From NCBI GenBank assembly GCA_023431205.1, contig JAEYXQ010000117.1, forward strand, positions 1 through 26,186: DNA of 26,186 bases. The letters run 5' to 3'. Below the pieces are notes generated by a model. The model did not search any database. It saw only the letters and a program-made list of their open reading frames with translations, and was not told where the DNA came from. Every line of letters starts with the position of its first letter. Position 1 is the stretch's first letter. Source of the stretch: Pseudomonadota bacterium (GTDB taxonomy: Bacteria; Pseudomonadota; Alphaproteobacteria; Rhizobiales; Devosiaceae). The translations under genes were made by a program, and so were the position numbers. Below, in pieces: positions 8,079 through 14,857 of this stretch.

Positions 8079-8613
8079 GCTGCACCTCCGAATGCGCCGC
8101 AAGGGCGAGTGAGAACAGCGCATGAGCGCCCTCCCGGGCCTCCATACGATCGGCGTCGGATGCATCGAGCACGGCAAGGAACCGTGGCCAGCGCTCGCGG
8201 TCGGCGGCCTGCCTGGCCAGGTGCCGCGCTCCATAGACGGCGCTGAGCCCCAGCGTCTCGGCGCGGCGCAGCAGCAGGCGTGCGCCGATGCCGGAGCCTT
8301 CGAGCACATAGTGTGCACCGAGCCGCCAGGCCGCCGACGGATCGTGGACCGGCAGGGCTGGAACGCCCGGTCTGGGATCGCAGCCGAGATCGGCCAGGTC
8401 GTGCTCGGCCGCCTCGACGATGTTCAGGGCCGCCCAGCCGGCATGCTGCGCCCCGTGCAGCACCGCCTCGGCGGCGCGCCGGAAGGCGTGGCTCGCCACG
8501 AGGTAGCGGCGATACTCAGTCAGCGAGCCGAAGCTGCCGACGAGATCATCGAGCTGTTGATGAATGGCACGAGTGGCCTGGCGCAAATCATCGCGCAGGG
8601 AGGCAGGAGGCAC
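8065..8613 (-). CDS. bphO: Biliverdin-producing heme oxygenase
   Basis: A 182-residue protein of the bacterial heme oxygenase family, which cleaves heme to biliverdin IX-alpha, iron and CO. His18 in LRQATRAIHQQLDDL is the likely proximal heme ligand, and AHYVLEGSGIGARLLLRR at about 99-116 matches the conserved distal-helix Gly-rich segment. It immediately precedes and overlaps bphP, so it supplies the phytochrome chromophore. The start is uncertain. The only plausible codon is GTG at 8613, with no good Shine-Dalgarno; an in-frame TAG lies 14 codons upstream. CTG at 8625 is an alternative. The 112 bases between it and the kdgK stop should hold the operon promoter; I could not assign boxes there. 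Confidence 0.92.
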   Translation of the reverse strand: MPPASLRDDLRQATRAIHQQLDDLVGSFGSLTEYRRYLVASHAFRRAAEAVLHGAQHAGWAALNIVEAAEHDLADLGCDPRPGVPALPVHDPSAAWRLGAHYVLEGSGIGARLLLRRAETLGLSAVYGARHLARQAADRERWPRFLAVLDASDADRMEAREGAHALFSLALAAHSEVQHERA

Positions 8614-8725
8614 GTGGGGCGGCAGCTTTGCAAGGTTGGCGTTGCGGCAAACCTAGCCACGGCGGTGCTCCACGTCACCATTTATTCTGTGTTTCGGCTC
8701 GGGAAAGCCGTTGCGCGGCGCGAGT

Positions 8726-9637
8726 TTAGTCCGTCAGCAGCGCCGGATCGACCAGCGCTCCCCGGTGCCCGATGATGATTCCGGCCACCCGGTGCGCTGC
8801 TTCTGCCGCCTCCTGGAGCGGCTTTCCTGCAAGCCGGGCACTGAGATAGCCGCCATTGAAGCTGTCGCCGGCTCCGGTCGCGTCCACCACCTGTGCCGCT
8901 GGGGGCGGTGCAACACTCACTTGTTCGTGTGCGGTGGCGATCAGGGCCGGTCTGGCGCCGTTCTTGACCACCACTTCCTCGACGCCAAGCTCGAGATAGC
9001 GCGCTGCCGTCTCTTCGGGCGAAGCATCGCCGAACAGCGGCGCCTCGTCGTCATGGGTCGGCAGGACGATGTCGCACAGGCTGGCGGCAGCGGTCAGCAC
9101 CCCCATCATGGCGCGCGGGCTCGACCACAGGGCTGGCCGTATATTGGTGTCGAAGGCCACCTTCGCACCGGCGTCGCGCGCCTTGACGATGGCGCCGAGC
9201 AGGCGGCCGCGGGCGCGCGGCGCCAGGATCGCCAGGGTGATGCCTGAAAAATAGACCATGCTGGCGCCCTCCACCGCAGCGTGGAGTGCCGGCTTGTTGT
9301 CGGCCAGCAGCTTGGCGGCGGAGGTGTCGCGCCAATAGGTGAAGTGACGGTCACCGGCTTCCTGATGGATCATGTAGAGCCCGGGGCGGCGGTTGGCGAT
9401 GGTCTGGATGTGGCCGGTGCCGATGCCGTTGCTGTCGAGGAAGCCGCGGATGTCGCGCGAGTAGCGGTCTTCACCGAGCGCGGTCACATAGTCGACGGTC
9501 CAGTCCTGCGGCAGCAGCGCGCGCATGTACCAGGCGGTGTTGAGCGTATCGCCGGCATAGCCCAACCGGTATTGCCGGTCCTCGCCGCCGCTCATTTCGA
9601 TCATGCATTCCCCGATGCTGACGAAACGCTGTGACAC
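8726..9637 (-). CDS. kdgK: 2-dehydro-3-deoxygluconate kinase (PfkB family)
   Basis: A 303-residue PfkB/ribokinase-family kinase that phosphorylates 2-keto-3-deoxygluconate to KDPG, the entry into the lower Entner-Doudoroff path. It tracks E. coli KdgK closely: SIGECMIEMSGG, GYAGDTLNTAWYMR, VDYVTALGED, RRPGLYMI, HFTYWRD and VYFSGITLAIL all have direct counterparts. The C-terminal GAGDS at 255-259 contains the catalytic base Asp258. Translation starts at GTG 9637, preceded by AAGGAGGATCAGC; the frame continues upstream to 9709 but has no such site. It is divergent from the uxuB-like gene, with a 117-bp shared control region that holds a candidate operator. Fructokinase is a weaker alternative. 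Confidence 0.9.
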   Translation of the reverse strand: MSQRFVSIGECMIEMSGGEDRQYRLGYAGDTLNTAWYMRALLPQDWTVDYVTALGEDRYSRDIRGFLDSNGIGTGHIQTIANRRPGLYMIHQEAGDRHFTYWRDTSAAKLLADNKPALHAAVEGASMVYFSGITLAILAPRARGRLLGAIVKARDAGAKVAFDTNIRPALWSSPRAMMGVLTAAASLCDIVLPTHDDEAPLFGDASPEETAARYLELGVEEVVVKNGARPALIATAHEQVSVAPPPAAQVVDATGAGDSFNGGYLSARLAGKPLQEAAEAAHRVAGIIIGHRGALVDPALLTD

Positions 9638-9696
9638 GCTGATCCTCCTTGTTGCGCCAGGCATATGCCGGTAAAGCCGGGCGCATCGCAAGCCCG

Positions 9697-9712
9697 ATCT
9701 TCCATACAAGAA
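9697..9712. promoter_or_regulatory. Candidate operator, dyad ATCTT-N6-AAGAA, in the kdgK/uxuB divergent promoter
   Basis: ATCTTCCATACAAGAA is an imperfect inverted repeat (ATCTT against AAGAA around CCATAC) 60 bases from the kdgK start and 42 bases from the uxuB start. Twelve of its bases (ATCTTCCATACA) recur inverted at 24506-24517, and ten (CCATACAAGA) recur at 24615-24624, both in the leader of the hydrolase/ABC operon. The architecture resembles GntR-family operators, but that is inference and no regulator gene is present here. Confidence 0.5.
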
Positions 9713-9754
9713 CCGCAGCCGCTATGGTGCGGCGTCATCGCTTCGGAGTTCCCC

Positions 9755-11224
9755 ATGTCGCGCCTGAGCGCCGCCATTCTCGCCCATCCGCCAGCCGGGA
9801 TTGCCGTACCCCGCTACGACCGCCAGGCTGTCACCCCCGGCATCGTCCACCTCGGCATCGGCGCCTTTCACCGGGCGCACATGGCCGTCTATGTCGATGA
9901 CCTGCTCGATCGCGATCCAAGCTGGGGCATTGTCGGCGCCAGCCTGCGCCGGCCCGACACCAAGGAGGCGCTGGAGCCGCAGGACGGGCTCTATACGGTG
10001 GCCATTCGCGATGCCGCCGGCACCCATCCGCGTGTGATCGGCTCGATCCTGCGCGTTCTCGATGCTAATGCCGAGCGCGAGGCGCTGATCGCGCTGATGG
10101 CTTCGCCGGAAATCCGCATCGTCTCGCTGACGGTGACCGAAAAGGGCTACTGCCACGATCCGGCGACGGGCGAACTCGACACCCGCCACCCCGACATCGT
10201 CCATGACCTCGCCAATCCCGCCGCGCCACGCTCGGCACCGGGCTTGATCGTCGAGGCGCTGGCCCGCCGCCGTGCCGCGGGGGTCCCCCCGTTCACGGTG
10301 CTGTGCTGCGACAATCTTCCGGCCAATGGTGCCACCGTGAAGCGGATCGTCACCTGCTTCGCCGCGCTGCGCGACGCTGGGCTGGGTGAATGGGTCGCCG
10401 GGCAGGTGGCCTTTCCCTCGACCATGGTCGATCGCATCGTGCCGGCCACCACCGATGCGGACCGGGAAACTGTCGCCGGGCTGATCGGCGCCGAGGACGC
10501 CTGGCCGGTCATGGCCGAACCCTTCACCCAGTGGGTGATCGAGGATCGGTTCAGCAGCGGCCGTCCCGACTTCGCCGCCGCCGGCGCTCAACTGACCGAC
10601 GAGGTTGAGCCGTTCGAACGCATGAAGCTTCGCATGCTCAACGGCTCGCACTCCACCATCGCCTATCTGGGCTACCTCGCCGGGCACGAGCATGTCTCTG
10701 ATGCCGTTGCCGACCCCGCCTTCCGGTCGCTGGTCCATGGCCTGATGACCGAGGAAGTCATCCCCACGTTGCACATGCCGGATGTGGACCTCGCGGCCTA
10801 TCGCGACCAACTGCTCGAGCGCTTCTCCAATCCTGCCCTCAAGCACCGCACCTCGCAGATCGCCATGGATGGATCGCAGAAGCTGCCGCAGCGCCTGCTC
10901 GGCACCATCCGCGACCGGCTCGCTGCCGGCCAGCCCATCACCCGCCTCGCGCTCGGCGTCGCTGCCTGGATGCGCTACGTCACCGGGGTCGATGAAGAGG
11001 GCGAAGCCATCGACGTCCGCGATCCGCTCGCCCTGCGCATGATGGCCATCGCTGCCGATGCCGGAGACGATGCGGAAGCGCTGTTCGACGGACTCGTGGC
11101 GCTGAACGAGGTGTTCGGCACCGACCTCGCCGGGAACAGCGTGTTCCGCACTGCGGTGGTGGGGCACCTCGATACCTTGTTCGACGAGGGCTCAGCGGAA
11201 ACCGTGCGGCAGGTCGCGGGGTAG
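9755..11224 (+). CDS. uxuB: Mannitol dehydrogenase family oxidoreductase, probable D-mannonate oxidoreductase (fructuronate reductase)
   Basis: A 489-residue member of the polyol-specific long-chain dehydrogenase family. The N-terminal Rossmann motif is VHLGIGAFHRAH (about 31-42), CCDNLPANG (184-192) marks the substrate domain boundary, and the catalytic K-x4-N-x2-H is Lys291, Asn296 and His299 in FERMKLRMLNGSHS. Family members reduce fructuronate, tagaturonate or fructose. Its divergent pairing with kdgK favours fructuronate reductase in glucuronate breakdown; mannitol 2-dehydrogenase remains possible from sequence alone. No mannonate dehydratase (uxuA) is in the window. The ATG at 9755 has GGAG upstream; a longer frame from 9665 lacks support. 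Confidence 0.85.
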   Translation: MSRLSAAILAHPPAGIAVPRYDRQAVTPGIVHLGIGAFHRAHMAVYVDDLLDRDPSWGIVGASLRRPDTKEALEPQDGLYTVAIRDAAGTHPRVIGSILRVLDANAEREALIALMASPEIRIVSLTVTEKGYCHDPATGELDTRHPDIVHDLANPAAPRSAPGLIVEALARRRAAGVPPFTVLCCDNLPANGATVKRIVTCFAALRDAGLGEWVAGQVAFPSTMVDRIVPATTDADRETVAGLIGAEDAWPVMAEPFTQWVIEDRFSSGRPDFAAAGAQLTDEVEPFERMKLRMLNGSHSTIAYLGYLAGHEHVSDAVADPAFRSLVHGLMTEEVIPTLHMPDVDLAAYRDQLLERFSNPALKHRTSQIAMDGSQKLPQRLLGTIRDRLAAGQPITRLALGVAAWMRYVTGVDEEGEAIDVRDPLALRMMAIAADAGDDAEALFDGLVALNEVFGTDLAGNSVFRTAVVGHLDTLFDEGSAETVRQVAG

Positions 11225-11238
11225 GGGGGCGTCGCCCG

Positions 11239-11329
11239 CGACCTCGTCCTTCGACGAGCTCAGGATGAGGTCTACGAGGGTGCTGAGTTCCCATAGACCT
11301 CATGGTGAGCCTGTCGAACCACGAGGTCG
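11239..11329. repeat. Palindromic intergenic repeat, family A copy 1
   Basis: Two 36-base arms (11239-11274 and 11294-11329) are near-perfect inverted copies around a 19-base spacer. The arm core reads CCTCATGGTGAGC and TCGAACCACGAGGT in one direction. Related copies are at 14728-14812 (arms in the opposite arrangement) and 21140-21187 (single arm). All are intergenic. Confidence 0.85.
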
Positions 11330-11360
11330 CGGCCACGGAACCAGTAGGCCTCGAGCAAAC

Positions 11361-11388
11361 AAAAAAAGGGCGCCCTGCGGCGCCCTTT
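11361..11388 (-). terminator. Intrinsic terminator of gcrA
   Basis: Read on the minus strand, AAAGGGCGCC, a short GCAG loop region, then GGCGCCC and a run of seven T follow the gcrA stop by about 20 bases. The GC stem plus T-tract is a textbook intrinsic terminator. The facing A/T symmetry may let it also stop uxuB transcripts arriving from the left. Confidence 0.85.
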
Positions 11389-11407
11389 CATCTCACTTCA
11401 CCCAGAC

Positions 11408-11980
11408 CTACCGCTTCTTGCGGTCGAGCTGGTGGTAGGCCCGGCGCGAGTGGAAGTCGCAATAGGGGCCGCTTTCGAGGCTATGCTGGCCGCAGAAATA
11501 GAAGTCTGGGGTCAGCGGGTCGCCGATCGGCCACTTGCAGGTCTGCTCGTTGAGCTGCAGCAGCGACAGGCGCTTTTCTTCCGGAATGAAGAGCTCTGCC
11601 GCCGGAGCCACATAGAGCTCGGCTTCCATGTCCGGTGCTGCTGCCAGGGCAGTGGCGCCCATGGTCTGTGGCCGCGGCATGGTGTGCCGAACCTTGGCAG
11701 CGGCGCTGGCCGCACCGCCAAGGCTCGCGCCGCCACCGCTGCTGACGCGGCGGGGCGCCGCGGGACGCGGAGCCGCCGGACGCGCCCGGGGCGTGGTGTT
11801 GGTAGGCTTGGCGCGGGCCGACAGCTTCAGCCGGTGCACCTTGCCGATGACGGCATTGCGGGTCACCCCCTGGCCGAGCTCGCCGGCGATCTGGCTGGCA
11901 CTGAGGCCCTCCATCCAGAGCTTCTTGAGGAGCTCGACACGCTCCTCGGTCCAGCCTGCCGTTTGCGCTTCTGAAACCAT
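11408..11980 (-). CDS. gcrA: Cell-cycle regulator GcrA
   Basis: A 190-residue protein matching GcrA, an alphaproteobacterial sigma70 cofactor that stimulates promoters carrying CcrM-methylated GANTC sites. The N-terminal helix-turn-helix WTEERVELLKKLW...LSASQIAGELG...VTRNAVIGKVHRL (about 10-52) is diagnostic. A low-complexity Ala/Pro/Arg linker (about 58-115) follows. The C-terminal RNA-polymerase-binding part has CKWPIGDP...FCG and YCDFHSRRAY, a Cys/His arrangement suggesting a metal site. I use the ATG at 11980; GTG 11989 and TTG 11986 are in frame and sit closer to the AAGGA at about 11996. A 7-bp-stem hairpin (12005-12025) lies in the probable 5' leader. It is divergent from argD across a 354-bp control region. 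Confidence 0.95.
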   Translation of the reverse strand: MVSEAQTAGWTEERVELLKKLWMEGLSASQIAGELGQGVTRNAVIGKVHRLKLSARAKPTNTTPRARPAAPRPAAPRRVSSGGGASLGGAASAAAKVRHTMPRPQTMGATALAAAPDMEAELYVAPAAELFIPEEKRLSLLQLNEQTCKWPIGDPLTPDFYFCGQHSLESGPYCDFHSRRAYHQLDRKKR

Positions 11981-11990
11981 CGTCAACACA

Positions 11991-12186
11991 GAATCCTTCC
12001 ATGCGCTGCCACACGGCATGGCAGCCGTAGAACGCTAGGCGTCGTATGATAATCGGGTCCGCCACACGATATGTCGTGTCTCCCGTCGAGCAGGAGACTA
12101 CCGCAGCGCTGGAATCGGGATCAAGAGTCGGGCCCGGATTTCCCCGACAATCCACCGGTTAAAATCATCTTAACGATCAATGAGTC
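11991..12186. promoter_or_regulatory. Cluster of four GANTC (CcrM methylation) sites upstream of gcrA
   Basis: GAATC at 11991-11995 and 12112-12116, and GAGTC at 12125-12129 and 12182-12186, lie within 196 bases. GANTC is the target of the cell-cycle methyltransferase CcrM, and GcrA reads its methylation state. An inverted repeat ACACGA-TATG-TCGTGT at 12064-12079 in the same region may be a further protein site. Confidence 0.7.
12159..12173. promoter_or_regulatory. CtrA box TTAA-N7-TTAA
   Basis: TTAA at 12159-12162, seven bases AATCATC, then TTAAC from 12170 give the full consensus half-sites and spacing for the cell-cycle master regulator CtrA. Read on the minus strand it is TTAA-N7-TTAACC. 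It lies about 180 bases upstream of the gcrA start and about 160 upstream of argD. In Caulobacter CtrA represses gcrA, so this is the more likely target. Confidence 0.75.
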
Positions 12187-12210
12187 AAATCAGCCACTTG
12201 CGGGCGAAAG

Positions 12211-12240
12211 ATTGACTTCCAAGACGATTTCACCCTAACT
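12211..12240 (+). promoter_or_regulatory. Weak candidate argD promoter
   Basis: ATTGAC at 12211-12216, an 18-base spacer and CTAACT at 12235-12240 resemble the alphaproteobacterial CTTGAC/CTATAT consensus. A start near 12247 would put the 12250-12276 hairpin at the very 5' end of the argD mRNA. The -10 match is poor. Confidence 0.3.
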
Positions 12241-12249
12241 CCACTGCCG

Positions 12250-12284
12250 AAAACGCGCTGCAAACAAGCGCGTTTTTGGTTTTT
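12250..12284 (+). terminator. Terminator-like hairpin ahead of argD with no gene before it
   Basis: AAAACGCGCT pairs perfectly with AGCGCGTTTT (10 bp) around a seven-base loop, followed on the plus strand by TTTTTGGTTTTTG. It has all the features of an intrinsic terminator but no plus-strand gene precedes it for about a kilobase. It lies 50 bases before the argD start. A second small hairpin (GTGGC...GCCAC, 12285-12300) follows. It may be an attenuator, the end of a small RNA, or a 5' stabilising hairpin. Confidence 0.65.
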
Positions 12285-12334
12285 GTGGCGATTTTGCCAC
12301 GCCCTGAATGCCACCACTGAAAGGAAGGCCCACC

Positions 12335-13534
12335 ATGTCTGCGCTCTACGGCACGTATGCCCGGTCCGATCTCGCTTTTGAGCGGGGCGAGGGCGTGCGA
12401 CTGTACGACCAGCAGGGCCGAGAATATCTCGATTTCCATTCCGGCATCGCCGTCAATGCGCTCGGCCATGCCGACCCGCATCTGGTCTCCACGCTGAAGG
12501 CTGCCGCCGAAAAGATATGGCACACCTCCAATGTCTTCACCATTCCCGAGCAGGAACGGCTGGGGCAGCGGCTGGTCGAGATGACCTTTGCCGACCGGGT
12601 GTTCTTCACCAATTCGGGCGCCGAAGCGATCGAATGCGCCATCAAGACGGCGCGGCACTACTTCTTCTCCAAGGGCGAGCCCGATCGCTACGAGATCATT
12701 GCCTTTACCGGCTCCTTCCATGGCCGCACCCTCGGCACCATCGCTGCCGGCGGCAACCCGTCCTACCTCGAAGGCTTCGGCCCCCCGATGCCCGGCTTCA
12801 AGCACACCAAGCCCGGTGACCTCGAGGCGGTAAAGGCGCTGATCGGGCCGCAGACCTGCGGCATCCTGATCGAACCGGTACAGGGCGAAGGCGGCGTCAC
12901 CGCCATGTCCACCGAGTTCATGCAGGGGCTGCGCCGGCTGTGCGACGAGCACGGGCTCGTCCTTATTCTTGATGAGGTCCAGTGCGGCTTCGGCCGGACC
13001 GGACGCTTCTTCGCCCATGAATGGGCCGGGATTACCCCCGACATCGTGGCTGTCGCCAAGGCCATCGGTGGCGGCTTCCCGCTCGGTGCCTGCCTTGCCA
13101 CCGAGGAAGTCGCTGCCTCGATGGTGCCTGGCACCCATGGCTCGACCTATGGCGGCAACCCGCTCGCCTGCACCGTCGGCAATGCCGTGCTCGATCGCAT
13201 CACCGCGCCCGGCTTCCTGGATCACGTCAACCAGATGGGCCAGCGCCTCGGCTGGCACCTGCAGCAACTGGCGCAGAAATACCCCGACTATGTCCTCGAG
13301 ATGCGCGGCAAGGGCCTGCTCGCCGGCATCAAGATCGCGCCGCCGGTGCGGGACTTCGTCGCCCGCCTGCGCGACGATCATCAGCTGCTCGCCATCGGGG
13401 CCGGCGACAACGTCCTGCGCCTGATCCCGCCGCTGATCATCACCGAGGCCGACATCGAGGAAGCCATGGGCAAGCTCGGCGCTGCCTTCGACGCCATCGA
13501 GGCCGAAACCGCTTCCACCGCGGCGGCGAGCTGA
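12335..13534 (+). CDS. argD: Acetylornithine aminotransferase
   Basis: A 399-residue class-III PLP aminotransferase that converts N-acetylglutamate semialdehyde to N-acetylornithine in arginine synthesis, often also acting as succinyldiaminopimelate transaminase in lysine synthesis. Features seen are TNSGAEAIECAIKTAR (about 92-107), the FHGRT motif at 128-132, LILDEVQCGFGRTG with PLP-contacting Asp213, and the Schiff-base Lys242 in AVAKAIGGGFPLGA. The length is standard. The ATG at 12335 is preceded by AAGGAAGG at ideal spacing; an upstream in-frame ATG at 12308 lacks this. It is followed by argF after a 234-bp gap filled mostly by a palindromic repeat, giving the argD-argF order common in Alphaproteobacteria. 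Confidence 0.95.
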   Translation: MSALYGTYARSDLAFERGEGVRLYDQQGREYLDFHSGIAVNALGHADPHLVSTLKAAAEKIWHTSNVFTIPEQERLGQRLVEMTFADRVFFTNSGAEAIECAIKTARHYFFSKGEPDRYEIIAFTGSFHGRTLGTIAAGGNPSYLEGFGPPMPGFKHTKPGDLEAVKALIGPQTCGILIEPVQGEGGVTAMSTEFMQGLRRLCDEHGLVLILDEVQCGFGRTGRFFAHEWAGITPDIVAVAKAIGGGFPLGACLATEEVAASMVPGTHGSTYGGNPLACTVGNAVLDRITAPGFLDHVNQMGQRLGWHLQQLAQKYPDYVLEMRGKGLLAGIKIAPPVRDFVARLRDDHQLLAIGAGDNVLRLIPPLIITEADIEEAMGKLGAAFDAIEAETASTAAAS

Positions 13535-13627
13535 CCATGCTGGTCTTTTATCATTTCGGCCGTCGCCGACGCGGTCTGTTTCCTCCGCCCTGAGGGGCGG
13601 ACGGGGATCAGCCCCCACCACACACTC

Positions 13628-13702
13628 GGTGTCACCCCGGCCTTGAGCCGGGGCCCATCCTGAGATCTCGAGATGGATCCCCGCTTTCGCGGGGATGACA
13701 CC
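13628..13702. repeat. Composite palindromic repeat, family B, between argD and argF
   Basis: The element is bounded by GGTGTCA and its inverse TGACACC. It contains two GC hairpins (CCCCGGCCTTGAGCCGGGG at 13635-13653 and ATCCCCGCTTTCGCGGGGAT at 13676-13695) around a smaller central dyad. The 'MDPRFRGDD' translation of its right half is typical of a repeat family scattered through alphaproteobacterial genomes. No gene lies in the 234-bp argD-argF gap. Confidence 0.85.
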
Positions 13703-13768
13703 GGAATTGTTAAAGGTTCGCGTTGTCCTTCGGACACAGGACTCAAGCGTCACAAAGGACCCCGGCCC

Positions 13769-14701
13769 ATGAACACGACCGGCACCCCAAGGCATTTTCT
13801 CTCCATCGACGATTTCACCTATCCCGAACTGCGCGGCATGCTCGACACCGCCGTGTCGCTGAAGGGCCGCCTCAAGGAAGGCGACCGCCCGCAGCTTCTC
13901 AAGGACAAGGTGCTGGCGATGATCTTCGAGCGCCAGTCGACCCGCACCCGCGTCAGCTTCGATGTCGGCATGCGCCAGCTCGGCGGCGAGACCATCATGC
14001 TCTCCGGCCAGGAAATGCAGCTCAGCCGCGAGGAAACCCTCGAGGATACCGCCAAGGTGATGAGCCGCTATGTCGATGCGATCATGATCCGCATCCTCTC
14101 CCACGCCGACCTGCTGGAACTGGCTGAGGGCGCGACCGTCCCGGTGATCAACGGCCTCACCCGCCGCGCTCACCCCTGCCAGATCATGGCCGACCTCATG
14201 ACCTTCGAGGAATATCGCGGCAACATCAGCGGCGCCAAGGTCGCCTGGGTCGGCGACAGCAACAACGTGCTCCACTCATGGGTGAATGCGGCCGAAGTGT
14301 TCGGCTGCCAGCTGACCATCGCCACCCCCGAGGAATACAGCCCCGAAAAGGACCTGATGGAGGACATCCGCCGCGCCGGCGACGCCGTGCGGCTGATCCA
14401 GGATCCGCGCGAGGCGGTGGAAGGTGCCGACCTTGTGATCACCGACACCTGGGTTTCCATGGGCGACGTCGATGCCGCCGAGCGCCGCCGGGTCTTGAAA
14501 CCCTACCAGGTCAACCCCAATTTGATGGCGCTGGCGAACAAGGATGCCTTGTTCATGCACTGCCTGCCCGCCCATCGCGGGGACGAAGTGACCGACGAGG
14601 TGATCGACGGTCCGCAGTCGGTGGTGTGGGACGAGGCCGAAAACCGCCTCCATGCCCAGAAAGCCATTCTGTGCTGGGCCTTCGGGGTCGAGACCAACTA
14701 A
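13769..14701 (+). CDS. argF: Ornithine carbamoyltransferase
   Basis: A 310-residue cytoplasmic enzyme joining carbamoyl phosphate and ornithine to citrulline in arginine synthesis. The carbamoyl-phosphate site STRTR is at 57-61, HPCQ at 135-138, the ornithine loop DTWVSMG at about 226-232 and the catalytic-Cys motif HCLPAHRG at 264-271. All key residues are intact and the length is usual. The ATG at 13769 has AAAGGA about ten bases upstream; the longer frame from 13673 is an artefact of reading through the family B repeat. Probably co-transcribed with argD; the repeat between them could tune relative expression. Confidence 0.95.
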   Translation: MNTTGTPRHFLSIDDFTYPELRGMLDTAVSLKGRLKEGDRPQLLKDKVLAMIFERQSTRTRVSFDVGMRQLGGETIMLSGQEMQLSREETLEDTAKVMSRYVDAIMIRILSHADLLELAEGATVPVINGLTRRAHPCQIMADLMTFEEYRGNISGAKVAWVGDSNNVLHSWVNAAEVFGCQLTIATPEEYSPEKDLMEDIRRAGDAVRLIQDPREAVEGADLVITDTWVSMGDVDAAERRRVLKPYQVNPNLMALANKDALFMHCLPAHRGDEVTDEVIDGPQSVVWDEAENRLHAQKAILCWAFGVETN

Positions 14702-14727
14702 GCCCCGACAGACAGGAAGCCTGAGTC

Positions 14728-14812
14728 GACCTCATGGTGAGCCCGTCGGACCACGAGGTCGCACGCCCTGTGCCCGCGACGTCGTCCTTCGACAAGCTCA
14801 GGATGAGGTCTA
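14728..14812. repeat. Palindromic intergenic repeat, family A copy 2
   Basis: The arm GACCTCATGGTGAGC...ACGAGGTCGC (14728-14762) faces GCGACGTCGTCC...ATGAGGTC (14776-14810). These are the same arms as the copy at 11239-11329 but in the reverse order. It fills most of the argF-hslO gap. Confidence 0.8.
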
Positions 14813-14857
14813 TTGTGCTGCCGAGTCTGGCCGAGCCGACTTGAAAGCGACATATCC

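Noticed and set aside
6231..8246. A 671-codon open frame antisense to bphP.
   Set aside because: Arg/His/Gln-rich composition without family features; an artefact of codon bias opposite the phytochrome gene.
8079..8318. N-terminal extension of the phytochrome frame.
   Set aside because: It lies inside bphO, is Cys/Arg-rich without family similarity, and the ATG at 8078 has a good ribosome site next to the biliverdin Cys.
12180..12215. An 11-codon micro-ORF (MSQISHLRAKD) before the argD hairpin, considered as an attenuation leader peptide.
   Set aside because: It has no Shine-Dalgarno and only one Arg codon, so it does not look like an arginine-sensing leader.
12230..14275. A 681-codon minus-strand frame across argD, the repeat and part of argF.
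   Set aside because: It is antisense to two well-identified arginine genes and crosses an intergenic repeat.
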